This document shows, one piece after another, positions 51,841 to 60,790 of a stretch of DNA of 64,000 nt; the first letter of the stretch is position 1, and every line of letters starts with the position of its first letter. The position numbers were made by a program, and so were the translations under genes. The stretch lies in contig CAXXNZ010000026.1 in NCBI GenBank assembly GCA_963676075.2, forward strand, positions 1-64,000, read 5' to 3'. Source of the stretch: JAHJQZ01 sp963676075 (GTDB lineage Bacteria > Pseudomonadota > Alphaproteobacteria > Rhizobiales > Devosiaceae). The notes beneath the pieces are model-generated. The model ran no database searches. It saw only the letters and a program-made list of their open reading frames with translations, and had not been told where the DNA came from.

Positions 51841-52013
51841 CTCGTTCGGCGAGCGGCCTTGAGCCGTTACGGCGCATGGCGCCACCAGAAGTTTCGTCGC
51901 GAAAGCGACGTGGAAACGAAGCGCAATCTCCGCGTCCTCGGTTGCGCTTCCAGGAGGAAATGGCGTGCGCGCCATTTCCTCCGCTTTTCTTTCGAACTGG
52001 AGAGTCAGTTCGA
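51841..52013. other. Chain of seven perfect hairpins, candidate structured RNA
   Basis: Consecutive stems: CTCG/CGAG (51841, 51850), CGGC/GCCG (51854, 51863), GGCGC/GCGCC (51871, 51879), GTTTC+GTCGC-GAAA-GCGAC+GAAAC (51891-51917, a GNRA tetraloop), GAAGCGCAA/TTGCGCTTC (51918, 51942), GGAGGAAATGGCG/CGCCATTTCCTCC (51953, 51970; 13 bp) and TCGAACTG/CAGTTCGA (51992, 52006). The 13-bp stem is followed by GCTTTTCTTT and could terminate a + strand RNA. It matches no RNA family I recognise; tmRNA, RNase P, SRP and 6S signatures are absent. Confidence 0.5.
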
Positions 52014-52485
52014 TCGGAACGAAACCAGCCGGGGACCTCGGCAGGCGTTGTTCCGGCGGGAAAAGACGTCCGTTGCCGCCGAGGCGGCGGCCGCGGCGGC
52101 GCTACGCCGCCCTTCCCGGTTATCGTCTCCTGCGAGGCGGTCCAGGCAGTCGCCCAGCGCTAACCGCATGGAGCGGGAACGCGCCCTGGCCTTGGTCTCG
52201 ACAAGTTGACGAACACGCTATCGCTCGCATGTAGCGACGTTGCGCGGTGCTGTGGGGTGCGCCGCGCTGGCTGCGGCCGACTTCCGCCATAGGGGTCGGC
52301 CGCGCCTCCCTTGCTCTCCTGCCCACCTGAAGATGGTCAGTTCAGCCCGCGCCGGATGGTCGTCAATCACCGATGAATACGGCACTTTGCCGCACCGCAG
52401 TCGTGAGCGCGTCGGCTTGGGGCATGCAAGAATGCGGGTTGAGCAGGCACAAGCCGCTTGAGCCCTAAAGGGGATGGCTGTAGGA

Positions 52486-52497
52486 ATATTCGAATAT
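52486..52497. promoter_or_regulatory. AT-rich palindrome in the sqr promoter region
   Basis: ATATTCGAATAT is a perfect 12-base palindrome 78 bases before the sqr start. ArsR-type persulfide sensors (BigR, SqrR) that control sqr genes bind AT-rich dyads with ATTC/GAAT halves, so an operator is likely. No such regulator gene is in the window. GGAGGGGATCAACA is the sqr ribosome binding site. Confidence 0.5.
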
Positions 52498-52574
52498 ACA
52501 TATTGACCTATGTCACAGTGAGGGCGCGGCGGCTTGACTAAGCTCCGCAATCGTTTGTTCGGAGGGGATCAACA

Positions 52575-53861
52575 ATGGCTCACATCGTAATTCTTGGCGC
52601 TGGTCTGGGCGGCGCTGTCATGGCCTATGAAATGAAGGCCGAAATGCGTGCCGAGGACCGGCTGACGGTCATCACCAAGGACCCGAAATACCATTTCGTT
52701 CCGTCCAATCCGTGGGTCGCGGTGAAATGGCGCGAGCGCATCGACACCGAGATCGACCTGGCCCCGGCCATGCGCCGGCGCGGCATCGAATTCCGCCCGG
52801 TTGCGGCCAAGCAGGTGGTTGCCGCCGAGAACCGCGTCGAACTGGTCGACGGCACCAGCGTTGATTACGACTACCTGATCATCGCCACCGGTCCGGAACT
52901 GGCCTTTGACGAGATCGAAGGGCTCGGCCCGGATGCCGGTCACACGCAGTCTGTGTGCCATATCGATCACGCCGAGGCGGCTCACGCTGCCTTCGAGGAA
53001 TTCGTCAAGGATCCCGGCCCGATCGTCGTCGGCGCCGTGCAGGGCGCGTCCTGCTTCGGTCCGGCCTATGAATTCCTGTTCATTCTCGAGACCGAACTTC
53101 GCCGCCGCAAGATTCGCGACAAGGTGCCGATGACCTTCATCACCTCCGAGCCCTATATCGGGCATCTCGGGTTGGATGGCGTCGGCGACACCAAGGGTCT
53201 GCTCGAATCCAACATGCGCGAAAAGCACATCAAGTGGATGACCTCGACCAAACTGGTCAAGGCCGAGCCCGGCGTTCTGCATGTCGAGCAGATCGCCGAC
53301 GACGGCACCTCCAAGGGCGTGACCGAAGTGCCGGCCAAGTTCTCGATGATGCTGCCGCCGTTCCGAGGAATCAAGCCGCTGTTCGGCAATGAGGGTCTGG
53401 TCAATCCGCGCGGCTTCGTCGTTGTCGACAATCACCAGCAGAACCCGACTTTCAAGAATGTCTTCTCGGTCGGCGTGTGTGTTGCGATCCCGCCGATGGG
53501 AGCGACGCCGGTGCCAGTGGGCGTGCCCAAGACCGGCTTCATGATCGAATCCATGGTCACCGCCACCGCCCTCAACCTCGGCCAGATCCTTCGCGGGGAA
53601 GAACCGACCCATCAGGGCACCTGGAACGCCGTCTGCCTCGCCGATTTCGGCGACAGCGGCATCGCCTTCGTCGCTCAGCCGCAGATTCCGCCGCGCAACG
53701 TCAACTGGTCGTCGGAAGGCAAATGGGTGCACCTCGCCAAGATCGGCTTCGAGAAATATTTCATGTCCAAGATGAAATCGGGCAATTCCGAGCCCTTCTA
53801 CGAGAAGCTGGCGCTGCAGGTGCTCGGCATCGACAAGCTCAAGGAAGTCAAGTCCGACTGA
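52575..53861 (+). CDS. sqr: Sulfide:quinone oxidoreductase
   Basis: A 428-residue flavoprotein with FAD motif VILGAGLGGAVMAYEMK at 4-20. C128, C160 (GASCFGPAYEF) and C353 match the three cysteines of Rhodobacter capsulatus SQR (C127, C159, C353). SVGVCVAIPPMGATPVP is the second FAD contact. It oxidises sulfide to polysulfide and reduces ubiquinone at the membrane, feeding the bc1 complex encoded in this window. No signal peptide. A P1B ATPase gene follows on the same strand. Confidence 0.92.
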   Translation: MAHIVILGAGLGGAVMAYEMKAEMRAEDRLTVITKDPKYHFVPSNPWVAVKWRERIDTEIDLAPAMRRRGIEFRPVAAKQVVAAENRVELVDGTSVDYDYLIIATGPELAFDEIEGLGPDAGHTQSVCHIDHAEAAHAAFEEFVKDPGPIVVGAVQGASCFGPAYEFLFILETELRRRKIRDKVPMTFITSEPYIGHLGLDGVGDTKGLLESNMREKHIKWMTSTKLVKAEPGVLHVEQIADDGTSKGVTEVPAKFSMMLPPFRGIKPLFGNEGLVNPRGFVVVDNHQQNPTFKNVFSVGVCVAIPPMGATPVPVGVPKTGFMIESMVTATALNLGQILRGEEPTHQGTWNAVCLADFGDSGIAFVAQPQIPPRNVNWSSEGKWVHLAKIGFEKYFMSKMKSGNSEPFYEKLALQVLGIDKLKEVKSD

Positions 53862-53877
53862 CCGGATCGCGGCGTCT

Positions 53878-53907
53878 TCCGTTCCCGGTTCTTCAGCCGG
53901 GAACGGA
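53878..53907 (+). terminator. Hairpin after sqr
   Basis: TCCGTTCCCGG at 53878-53888 and CCGGGAACGGA at 53897-53907 form a perfect 11-bp stem with loop TTCTTCAG. No T-run follows, so it may protect the sqr 3' end or reduce read-through into the ATPase gene rather than stop it. Confidence 0.6.
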
Positions 53908-54087
53908 GCGCCGAGACAATCGAGGGGACCATCGTCATGAGCGTTCGCGCTCCGCCGATGGCGCGCCGGACCTCCTGCCAAGCGCAGGACAGGCGCACAT
54001 CATGAAGAAGCGGGCCGCTAACAAACCGGCCCCATGCGCCGGTTCATCCGGACCCGCCGGAGCCGGCCCAAGCCGGAGGGTCTGTTT

Positions 54088-55911
54088 GTGACCCGTCCCG
54101 GCGCCGACATGATCAAGCCCGCCCTTGTTGCCATTGCAGCGGGCGGGCTTTTGATTGGCTTAATGCTCATGTGGGCCGGCAAGGGCGATCTGGCCCATAT
54201 GGTCTTCATCGCCTTCACCATGCCTGTGCTCGCCGCGCTCGTGGTCGAAATCGCCCTTAGCCTGAGAAAGGGCGAGATCGGGCTCGACATCGTCGCGGCC
54301 CTGTCGATGACGGCGGCGATCGTGTTCGACGAGGAGCTGGCGGCCATCGTCGTGGCGCTGATGTATTCAGGTGGGCAAATGCTCGAAAGCTTTGCCGAGG
54401 CCCGCGCCCGGCGCGGCATGACGGCGCTGCTGGCGCGGGCGCCGCGGACTGCCTTCCGCTACCAGGGTGACGAACTGGTCGAGATTCCGCTGGCCGACAT
54501 CCGGCCCAACGACCGGCTGATGGTGAGAAAAGGCGACATCGTGCCCGTCGACGGGCAGGTGTCGACCGGCATCGGCGTGCTCGATGAATCGACCCTGACT
54601 GGCGAGTCCAGGCCGGTGCGGCGAGAAACCGGCGACGCGGTGTTTTCCGGCACTGCCAATATTGGCGAGCCGTTTGACCTTGTCGCCTCCCAAACCGCCG
54701 AGAATTCGACGGTCGCCGGCATAGTCCGCCTGGTCGAACAGGCGCAGCAATCGCGGGCGCCAATGACCCGGCTGGCCGATCGCTATGCCATCGGCTTCCT
54801 GGTGTTGACGCTGGTCATCGCCGGGCTGGCCTATATCCTGTCCGGCGATCCGGTTCGCATCGTCGCCGTGCTCGTGGTCGCCACCCCCTGCCCGCTGATC
54901 CTGGCGGTGCCGGTGGCGCTGGTGGCCGGGCTCTCCCGCGCCGCCTCGCAAGGCATCCTCATCAAGGGCGGCAAGGTGCTCGAGGCCATCGCCGGGGTGA
55001 AGGCACTGGTCATCGACAAGACCGGCACCCTGACCACGGGCCACGCGGCTCTCGTTTCCATTAACAGCGAAGGCGACCCTGACGAGGTGTTGCGTCTTGC
55101 CGCCGGTCTCGATCAAGCGAGCCAGCATACGCTCGCCCGCACCATCGTTCACGCCGCCCGTGACCGTGGCCTGTCGCTGCCGACACCAAAGAACGCCAGC
55201 GAGAGTGTGGGTGAAGGCATCGAGGGCGAGGTCGACGGTCACAGCGTCATCGTCGGTGGCGCGCATTTCGTCGCCAGCCGGCTTGGGAAGGACGTGGAAG
55301 GTCTCTCAGCACCAGCGCCATCCGGCGCCATCGCCGTTGGCGTCGCCATCGACGGCAAATGGGCAGGGGCGCTGATCCTTGCCGACGAGTTGCGCGCCGG
55401 ATCGGCCGAGCTTTTGACCAACCTGCGCAATGAGGGAATCGAACACATCGTTCTGGCGACCGGCGACACGCAAGCTGCAGCGGAAGCGACGGCGGCTCAC
55501 CTGCCGCTCGATTTCATTCACGCCGCGGCAACGCCCGAGCAGAAAATGCTCATCGTCGTCGCCGAGCGCAAATACGGGCCGGTGATGATGGTCGGAGATG
55601 GGGTCAATGACGCCCCGGCCCTGGCAACCGCCGATATCGGCGTCGCCATGGGTGCACATGGCAGCGCCGCTTCGGCAGAAACCGCCGACATGGTGATCCT
55701 GGTCGACGCCATCGACCGCGTGCTGCCCGGCATCCGCATCGCCAAACGCTCGAAACGCATCGCTCTGCAAAGCGTTTACGCCGGCATCGGATTGTCCGTC
55801 GCTTTCATGGTCGTGGCAGCCGCCGGATACCTGCTGCCGGTCGAAGGCGCGCTGATTCAGGAAGCGATCGACGTCGCCGTCATCCTCAACGCCATGCGGG
55901 CCCTGCGCTGA
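54088..55911 (+). CDS. P1B-type metal-transporting ATPase with TPC motif
   Basis: The 607-residue pump has LDESTLTGES (actuator), VATPCPLILAVPVALVAG (membrane metal site), ALVIDKTGTLTTG (phosphorylated Asp) and MVGDGVNDAPALATADIGVAMG. The membrane motif is T-P-C, not the C-P-C of copper/zinc pumps, and there is no N-terminal metal-binding domain and no clear C-terminal one. TPC pumps are grouped as P1B-5-like, linked to Ni/Fe efflux in rhizobia. GTG 54088 has GGAGGG seven bases upstream and is preferred to ATG 54034, whose extra 18 residues are basic and unlike the family. Confidence 0.85.
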   Translation: MTRPGADMIKPALVAIAAGGLLIGLMLMWAGKGDLAHMVFIAFTMPVLAALVVEIALSLRKGEIGLDIVAALSMTAAIVFDEELAAIVVALMYSGGQMLESFAEARARRGMTALLARAPRTAFRYQGDELVEIPLADIRPNDRLMVRKGDIVPVDGQVSTGIGVLDESTLTGESRPVRRETGDAVFSGTANIGEPFDLVASQTAENSTVAGIVRLVEQAQQSRAPMTRLADRYAIGFLVLTLVIAGLAYILSGDPVRIVAVLVVATPCPLILAVPVALVAGLSRAASQGILIKGGKVLEAIAGVKALVIDKTGTLTTGHAALVSINSEGDPDEVLRLAAGLDQASQHTLARTIVHAARDRGLSLPTPKNASESVGEGIEGEVDGHSVIVGGAHFVASRLGKDVEGLSAPAPSGAIAVGVAIDGKWAGALILADELRAGSAELLTNLRNEGIEHIVLATGDTQAAAEATAAHLPLDFIHAAATPEQKMLIVVAERKYGPVMMVGDGVNDAPALATADIGVAMGAHGSAASAETADMVILVDAIDRVLPGIRIAKRSKRIALQSVYAGIGLSVAFMVVAAAGYLLPVEGALIQEAIDVAVILNAMRALR

Positions 55912-56374
55912 ACTGGCGGCGGACCGGTATTGCAAGAAAGCTCGGCCGTCAGGTGGCGCTTGAGACGTCGCAGCCTGATCGGATGGATTGAGCCGGAAGG
56001 GCCGACCGCCAGACGACCAGCCCTTCCGTTTTCACTTCGTGCAACCAGGCGCAGATTACATTCAGGAGGAGCCACCTGATCCGCCCGCAGCTTTTGCAGG
56101 GTCACATTTCCGAGCTGGAAAAGTGGACCCGCTTTTCCTCACGCCCTCTAGAGCAGATCATTTTCTGATGGATTCGCGGCCTACTTCCCTCCCATTGTGG
56201 GGAGGGTTGGCGAACAGGACTTAGCCCTTGCTAAGTCCATCGTGAGCCTGGGTGGGGGTAAGGCCCCACGCTCCGCGCCTGAGGCTCCACCCCACCCGAC
56301 TCGACTGCGTCGAGCCACCCTCCCCATCAAGGGGAGGGAAGCGGGAGGTCGCTTCAGACAAAATCTGACAGGCT
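55912..56374. repeat. Gene-free region with mosaic of inverted repeats
   Basis: TAGAGCAGATC at 56149-56159 repeats the arm of the palindrome after oxyR. CTTCCCTCCC at 56184-56193 and GGGAGGGAAG at 56332-56341 form the ends of a long inverted element. Inside lies a perfect hairpin GGACTTAGC-CCTT-GCTAAGTCC (56217-56238), then CCACCCCACCCGACTCGA and CTCCCCATCAAGGGGAG. Elements worded like this are scattered between genes of many Rhizobiales. It lies between the convergent ATPase and poxB genes. 55912-56148 shows nothing notable. Confidence 0.6.
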
Positions 56375-58099
56375 CTAGCGGAGCCAGTTGGTACGGGTCA
56401 GCTCGACCAGTTCGTCGCCACGACCATTGAGAATGGCCCGCATCATGTAGACGCTGAATCCCTTGGCCTGCTCCATGGAGATCTTCGGCGGCATCGCCAG
56501 CTCCTGTTTGGCGGTGAGCACGTCGAGCAATGCCGGACCGGGGGTGGCCAAAAACCTGTCGAGAGCCGCCGGCAATTCGGCGTCATTTTCGACACGGATG
56601 CCCTCGATACCGATGGCCTCAGCAATCTTGACGAAATCGGGCTCGTTGAGATCGGTGTCATCGGAAATGTAACCGCCGGCTTTCATTTCCATCGCCACGA
56701 AGCCGAGCGAGCGATTGTGGAAGACCACGAGCTTCACCGGCAGATCGAGCTGCTTGAGGGTGAAGATGTCGCCCATCAGCATGGAAAAGCCGCCATCGCC
56801 GCACAGAGCGATCACCTGCCTTTGTCTGTCCACCGCCTGCGCGCCGATCGCCTGCGGCATGGCATTGGCCATCGAACCATGGCTGAATGAGCCGAGCAGA
56901 CGCCGCTTGCCGTTCATCGGCAGATAGCGCGCAGCCCAGACGGTCGGGGTGCCGACATCCGCGGTAAAGACGGTGTTTTCGGCGGCCTTCTCGCCAATCA
57001 GTCTGGCAAGGTATTGCGGGTGGATGGCCTTTTTCTGTCCGCCCGGTTTGGCCAGATCGTCCAACCCCTTGCGCGCGTCCTTGTAATGGGCCAGTGCCGA
57101 CTTCAGGAAATCGTCCTTAGCGCGGGGTTTGAGCCTGGGCATCAGGGCGGCGACGGTGTCCTTGATGTCGCCGATCAGGCCGAGATCGACCTGTGCATGT
57201 GCGCCCAGCGCCTCGGGCCTGGTGTCGATCTGAATGATCTTGGCATTGTCGGGGTAGAAAGCCCGATAGGGAAAGCTCGATCCCAGAATCAGCAGCGTGT
57301 CGGCGTTTTCCATGGCGTGGTAGCCCGAGGAAAAGCCGATCAGCCCGGTCATGCCCACATCATACGGGTTGTCGTATTCGACATGTTCCTTGCCGCGCAG
57401 AGCGTGAACGACCGGCGCCTTGAGGGTCTTTGCCAGCTCGACCACCTCGTCGTGGGCATTCGCGCAGCCGGCGCCGGCGAGAATGGTGATCTTGCTGCCC
57501 TCGTTCAGCATGGCGGCGAGCCGGTCTATGTCGGCGTCGCCGGGACGGGTCAGCGCCGGTGCCGGCTCACTCCAGCGCACCGGGACGCCTTCCGGCATGG
57601 CTTTGAGCGCCACGTCGCCCGGCAGCACCACCACCGCCACGCCCTTTTTCAGGATGGCTGTGCGCATGGCGATGTCGAACACATTCGGCATCTGCTCGGG
57701 ACTGCTCACCAATTCGCAATAGACGCTGCATTCCTTGAACAGCTCCTGCGGGTGGGTCTCCTGGAAATAGCCCGTGCCGATTTCCGAGGACGGGATATGG
57801 GCGGCAATCGCCAGCACCGGAACATGGTTGCGCTGGCAATCGTAAAGCCCGTTGATCAGGTGGAGATTGCCGGGACCGCATGATCCGGCGCAGACAGCGA
57901 GTTCACCGGTAATGTGCGCTTCGGCGCCAGCCGCGAACGCCGCCACCTCTTCATGCCGGGTTCCCATCCAGTCGATCTTTTTCTGCCGATGAAGGCTGTC
58001 GCTCAAACCGTTGAGCGAGTCACCGGTCACCCCCCAGATGCGTTTGACACCGGCCTCTGCCAGATAGCGGGCGATGTAGTTCGCAATGCTTTCACTCAT
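56375..58099 (-). CDS. poxB: Thiamine-diphosphate-dependent pyruvate oxidase/dehydrogenase (PoxB-like)
   Basis: A 574-residue enzyme of the acetolactate synthase/pyruvate oxidase family. TRHEEVAAFAAGAEAHITG holds the Glu that activates thiamine, CAGSCGPGNLHLINGLYD is typical of PoxB, and CGDGGFSMLMGDIFTLKQLDLPVKLVVFHN is the thiamine-Mg motif. It would convert pyruvate to acetate and CO2, passing electrons to ubiquinone. The C-terminal amphipathic tail typical of the lipid-activated E. coli enzyme is not obvious. Confidence 0.86.
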   Translation of the reverse strand: MSESIANYIARYLAEAGVKRIWGVTGDSLNGLSDSLHRQKKIDWMGTRHEEVAAFAAGAEAHITGELAVCAGSCGPGNLHLINGLYDCQRNHVPVLAIAAHIPSSEIGTGYFQETHPQELFKECSVYCELVSSPEQMPNVFDIAMRTAILKKGVAVVVLPGDVALKAMPEGVPVRWSEPAPALTRPGDADIDRLAAMLNEGSKITILAGAGCANAHDEVVELAKTLKAPVVHALRGKEHVEYDNPYDVGMTGLIGFSSGYHAMENADTLLILGSSFPYRAFYPDNAKIIQIDTRPEALGAHAQVDLGLIGDIKDTVAALMPRLKPRAKDDFLKSALAHYKDARKGLDDLAKPGGQKKAIHPQYLARLIGEKAAENTVFTADVGTPTVWAARYLPMNGKRRLLGSFSHGSMANAMPQAIGAQAVDRQRQVIALCGDGGFSMLMGDIFTLKQLDLPVKLVVFHNRSLGFVAMEMKAGGYISDDTDLNEPDFVKIAEAIGIEGIRVENDAELPAALDRFLATPGPALLDVLTAKQELAMPPKISMEQAKGFSVYMMRAILNGRGDELVELTRTNWLR

Positions 58100-58325
58100 G
58101 ACGAAATCCTTTGGCGATTGACGGAGACGGTATTTCCGGCTGCGCCGTAGGGAACGGCAGCGTTCGTGCGTCGAGTCGAAAATGCCAATAGGTCCCTGTT
58201 ATCGACCTTTGAAGCTCGCTCCACCATGCCCAATTGGACATGGCAGAAATACTGTCCTTTCATACCCTTGCCCTGAGTGGCGCAATTGCCGGAGTCCTGG
58301 CAACGGTGAAGAGTTCATGCATGGC

Positions 58326-58357
58326 AAAAAGGCGGCGGACCTTCGCGATCCGCCGCC
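58326..58357 (-). terminator. Terminator of the MFS transporter gene
   Basis: GGCGGCGGA at 58331-58339 and TCCGCCGCC at 58349-58357 form a 9-bp stem; on the minus strand it is followed by TTTTTGCC. It lies 34 bases beyond the MFS stop. Confidence 0.85.
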
Positions 58358-58390
58358 TATTGTCCGAAGCAGGAGACTGGATATGGCCGG

Positions 58391-59989
58391 CTATTCGGCC
58401 GACCTGACGGCGCGGGGCACGTCCTCTTCGCCGAATTGCGGGTGCTGGTCCGCCGGGCTCTCGCGCTGAGCACGCTGAGGCGGGGCGGAATGACTGCGCA
58501 AGGGCACCTCCTTGAGCAGCAGCGCAAGGATCAGGCCGAAGACGGCGACACCAGCTCCGATCTGAAAGACCGGATGCAGGGCATTCGTTACGGTGCTGGC
58601 AACCTCACCATGCAGTTCAGGCGGCAGTTTCGAGAGCATTTGCGGACTGATCTCGCCGGTCAGCACCGTGCCGTCGGGCAGTGTCGGCATGTTTCCGGCC
58701 AGCTCCGACGCGAACAGCGCTCCGAACAGGGCGACGCCCAGCGAGCCACCGACCTGGCGCAGCATGATGCCCGCCGCCGTGGCGGCCCCCATCATCTCGC
58801 GCGGCGCGGCATTCTGAACTGCCGTGGTAACGATCGGCATGATCGACCCCATGCCCATGCCGGAGACCAGAATGAAAATGCCGATGAGGATATTGCTGGT
58901 ATCGGGCGCGATGGTCGACAGCGCCAGCATGCCGATGATGAGCAGTGTCATACCGGCAATGGGCTGAAACTTGTAGCGCCCGGTCCGGGTCATCATCTGG
59001 CCCGAAATGGTCGACCCCAGCATGGTGCCGACCATCATCGGCAGCATCAGCAGGCCGGAGTTTGTCGGCGAGACCCCCTTGGCCACCTGCAGATACATCG
59101 GCACGAAGGTGATGGTGCCAAGCATGGCAACGCCGAGAACGAAGCCGACGCTGGTCGTCACGACAAAGACATTGGAGCGGAACAGGACCAGCGGCAGGAT
59201 CGGTTCGCTTGCCCGCGCCTCGACGATAACGAAGCCGACGAGACCGAACACGGCCACCACAATCATCGTGATGATCTCCGGCGAGGTCCAGGCGAAGGTG
59301 CGTCCACCCAGGCTGGTGAACAGGACCAGTGATCCGAGCGAAACCATCAACAACACCGCGCCGGCATAATCGATCTTGTGGGTCACCTTGCCAGGATGGG
59401 CCTTGAAGGCGAGCCAGAACCCGATCAACGCCACGATGCCGAGCGGCAGATTGATGTAAAAGATCCAGTGCCAGCTGAGGTTCTCGACGAACCAGCCGCC
59501 AAGAAGCGGTCCGGCAACGCTCGACAGCGAAAACACGCCGGCGAACACGCCCTGGATCTTGCCGCGATCCCTGGGCGGAATGACGTCGCCGATGATCGAC
59601 AGGGCTAGGACGAACAGTCCGCCGCCGCCAAAACCTTGGATGGTGCGCGAAACGATGAGGAAGAGCATCGATTGCGACAGCCCGGCCAGGGCCGAACCAC
59701 CCAGAAACAGTACGATGGCGACAATCACGACGATCCGGCGTCCGTAAAGATCGCCGAGCTTGCCATAGATCGGCGCAACAACGGTCGAGGACAACAGATA
59801 GGCCGTGACGACCCAGCTCAGATGCTCGATGCCGCCGAGATCGGCAACAATGGTCGGCAGCGCCGTCGACACGATGGTCTGGTCGAGCGAGGCAAGCAGC
59901 AGAAGCACTGCTACCGAGGCGATGACGACGCGCACCGATGACGGTACGCCATGCCCTGTGTCTTCGTTCGCGTGAGCCTGATCGGACAA
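58391..59989 (-). CDS. MFS multidrug exporter, DHA2 (14-TM) family
   Basis: A 532-residue transporter with about fourteen spans. Motif A is GKLGDLYGRR and motif C-like GPLLGGWFVENLSWHWIFYINLPLG is diagnostic of EmrB/QacA-type exporters; SLDQTIVSTALPTI near the N-terminus is motif D1. It likely expels drugs by proton antiport. TTG 59989 has CGGAG with good spacing; TTG 60004 is another in-frame option. Divergent from a MarR gene with a palindrome between them. Confidence 0.9.
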   Translation of the reverse strand: MSDQAHANEDTGHGVPSSVRVVIASVAVLLLLASLDQTIVSTALPTIVADLGGIEHLSWVVTAYLLSSTVVAPIYGKLGDLYGRRIVVIVAIVLFLGGSALAGLSQSMLFLIVSRTIQGFGGGGLFVLALSIIGDVIPPRDRGKIQGVFAGVFSLSSVAGPLLGGWFVENLSWHWIFYINLPLGIVALIGFWLAFKAHPGKVTHKIDYAGAVLLMVSLGSLVLFTSLGGRTFAWTSPEIITMIVVAVFGLVGFVIVEARASEPILPLVLFRSNVFVVTTSVGFVLGVAMLGTITFVPMYLQVAKGVSPTNSGLLMLPMMVGTMLGSTISGQMMTRTGRYKFQPIAGMTLLIIGMLALSTIAPDTSNILIGIFILVSGMGMGSIMPIVTTAVQNAAPREMMGAATAAGIMLRQVGGSLGVALFGALFASELAGNMPTLPDGTVLTGEISPQMLSKLPPELHGEVASTVTNALHPVFQIGAGVAVFGLILALLLKEVPLRSHSAPPQRAQRESPADQHPQFGEEDVPRAVRSAE

Positions 59990-60060
59990 ATGTGATCTCC
60001 GCAATGATGCCGTTGGGATGGAGCAGTCAAGGCGGCGTCAATACGGGCTGGCTATTTATA

Positions 60061-60081
60061 TGTCAAGCGCACATATATGTG
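60061..60081. promoter_or_regulatory. MarR operator and exporter promoter
   Basis: CACATATATGTG at 60070-60081 is a perfect 12-base palindrome between the divergent MFS and MarR genes. On the minus strand TTGACA (60061-60066) is a consensus -35 box for the exporter directly next to it, so binding would block RNA polymerase. This is the usual layout of MarR-controlled exporters. Confidence 0.6.
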
Positions 60082-60118
60082 AGTAACACATAGTTGACGC
60101 GAGCACATATCCCGCGAT

Positions 60119-60790
60119 ATGGGGATGCCCATGTCCAGCCCGCACGACCACCGAACCTCTCCGCACGGCAAAGCCTTTCGTGAGCATATCCAGGCCTTCG
60201 CCTCCCTGGCGAAGGACCTCGGCATGTCCGAGGATGCCGCCAAGGCGATTGTCGGCATCGATGCCTCGGCCTTCGTCTGGCGGCGGCGCATGCTCAAGGG
60301 CGAAATGGTACGCAGCATTCTCGGCGCGCTTGCCATCGACATCGAGCAGTCCGAATTCGAGACGCTGACCGCTCTGTCGCGTCTCAAGGGCGGGGCCTTC
60401 TCGGAACCCAAATCTGAGGTCACGATTGGCGATATCGCCGAGGAAATGGCCATCGACCCCTCTCGCGCCAGCCGACTGATCACGGGGCTGGTGACCAAGG
60501 GCTATGTTCGGCGAGAGGTCGCCCAGTCCGATGCCCGCAAGACCATTCTGCATCCCACGGCGGCGAGCCGCGCCTTGTTCGACGCCTTCATGACCCTCAA
60601 ATGGCGCTTGATGTTCGACGCGTTCGGACAATGGAGCGATGAAGATCTCGCCACCTTCGAACGGCTTTTCGCTCTCTATATGACCACGATGGACGAGGTC
60701 ATCGCCAGAGCCGGAGGCAACGGCGAAGACGCAGCGCGCCTAGCCAAGGCCATTCATGATGCCACCGACGCCGAATTGGCAAGTCGATGA
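60119..60790 (+). CDS. MarR-family transcriptional regulator
   Basis: A 223-residue regulator with winged helix-turn-helix TIGDIAEEMAIDPSRASRLITGLVTKGYVRREVAQSDARKTI (residues 102-143 or so), where SDARKTI is the DxR wing signature. It is longer than usual at the N-terminus. ATG 60119, 60125 and 60131 are all in frame with no clear ribosome binding site. Likely represses the divergent MFS exporter. Confidence 0.88.
   Translation: MGMPMSSPHDHRTSPHGKAFREHIQAFASLAKDLGMSEDAAKAIVGIDASAFVWRRRMLKGEMVRSILGALAIDIEQSEFETLTALSRLKGGAFSEPKSEVTIGDIAEEMAIDPSRASRLITGLVTKGYVRREVAQSDARKTILHPTAASRALFDAFMTLKWRLMFDAFGQWSDEDLATFERLFALYMTTMDEVIARAGGNGEDAARLAKAIHDATDAELASR

Larger units (their letters stand above)
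51018..52574. other. Long gene-free region between murD2 and sqr
   Basis: The 1557 bases hold no convincing gene. The first third (to about 51660) is relatively AT-rich with blocks such as TATTTTATTTCATATACTTAAAC near 51480. The second part is GC-rich and full of perfect hairpins, detailed separately. Further stems lie at 52095-52101/52105-52111 and at 52273-52281/52295-52303 (GCGGCCGAC with GTCGGCCGC). Open frames of up to about 180 codons have no ribosome binding site and no family likeness. It ends with the sqr promoter. Confidence 0.5.

Noticed and set aside
51953..51992. Hairpin as the terminator of murD2
   Set aside because: It lies more than 900 bases beyond the murD2 stop, so it more likely ends a local transcript, if any.
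51841..52111. Known housekeeping RNAs (tmRNA, RNase P, SRP, 6S)
   Set aside because: None of their conserved core sequences could be found in this region or elsewhere in the window.
52569..53981. Open frame of 470 codons on the minus strand
   Set aside because: Antisense to sqr, which has all expected cysteines and FAD motifs.
53938..54006. Possible 22-codon leader peptide before the P1B ATPase gene
   Set aside because: A weak GAGGGG precedes the ATG but there is no Cys/His-run or attenuator structure tied to it.
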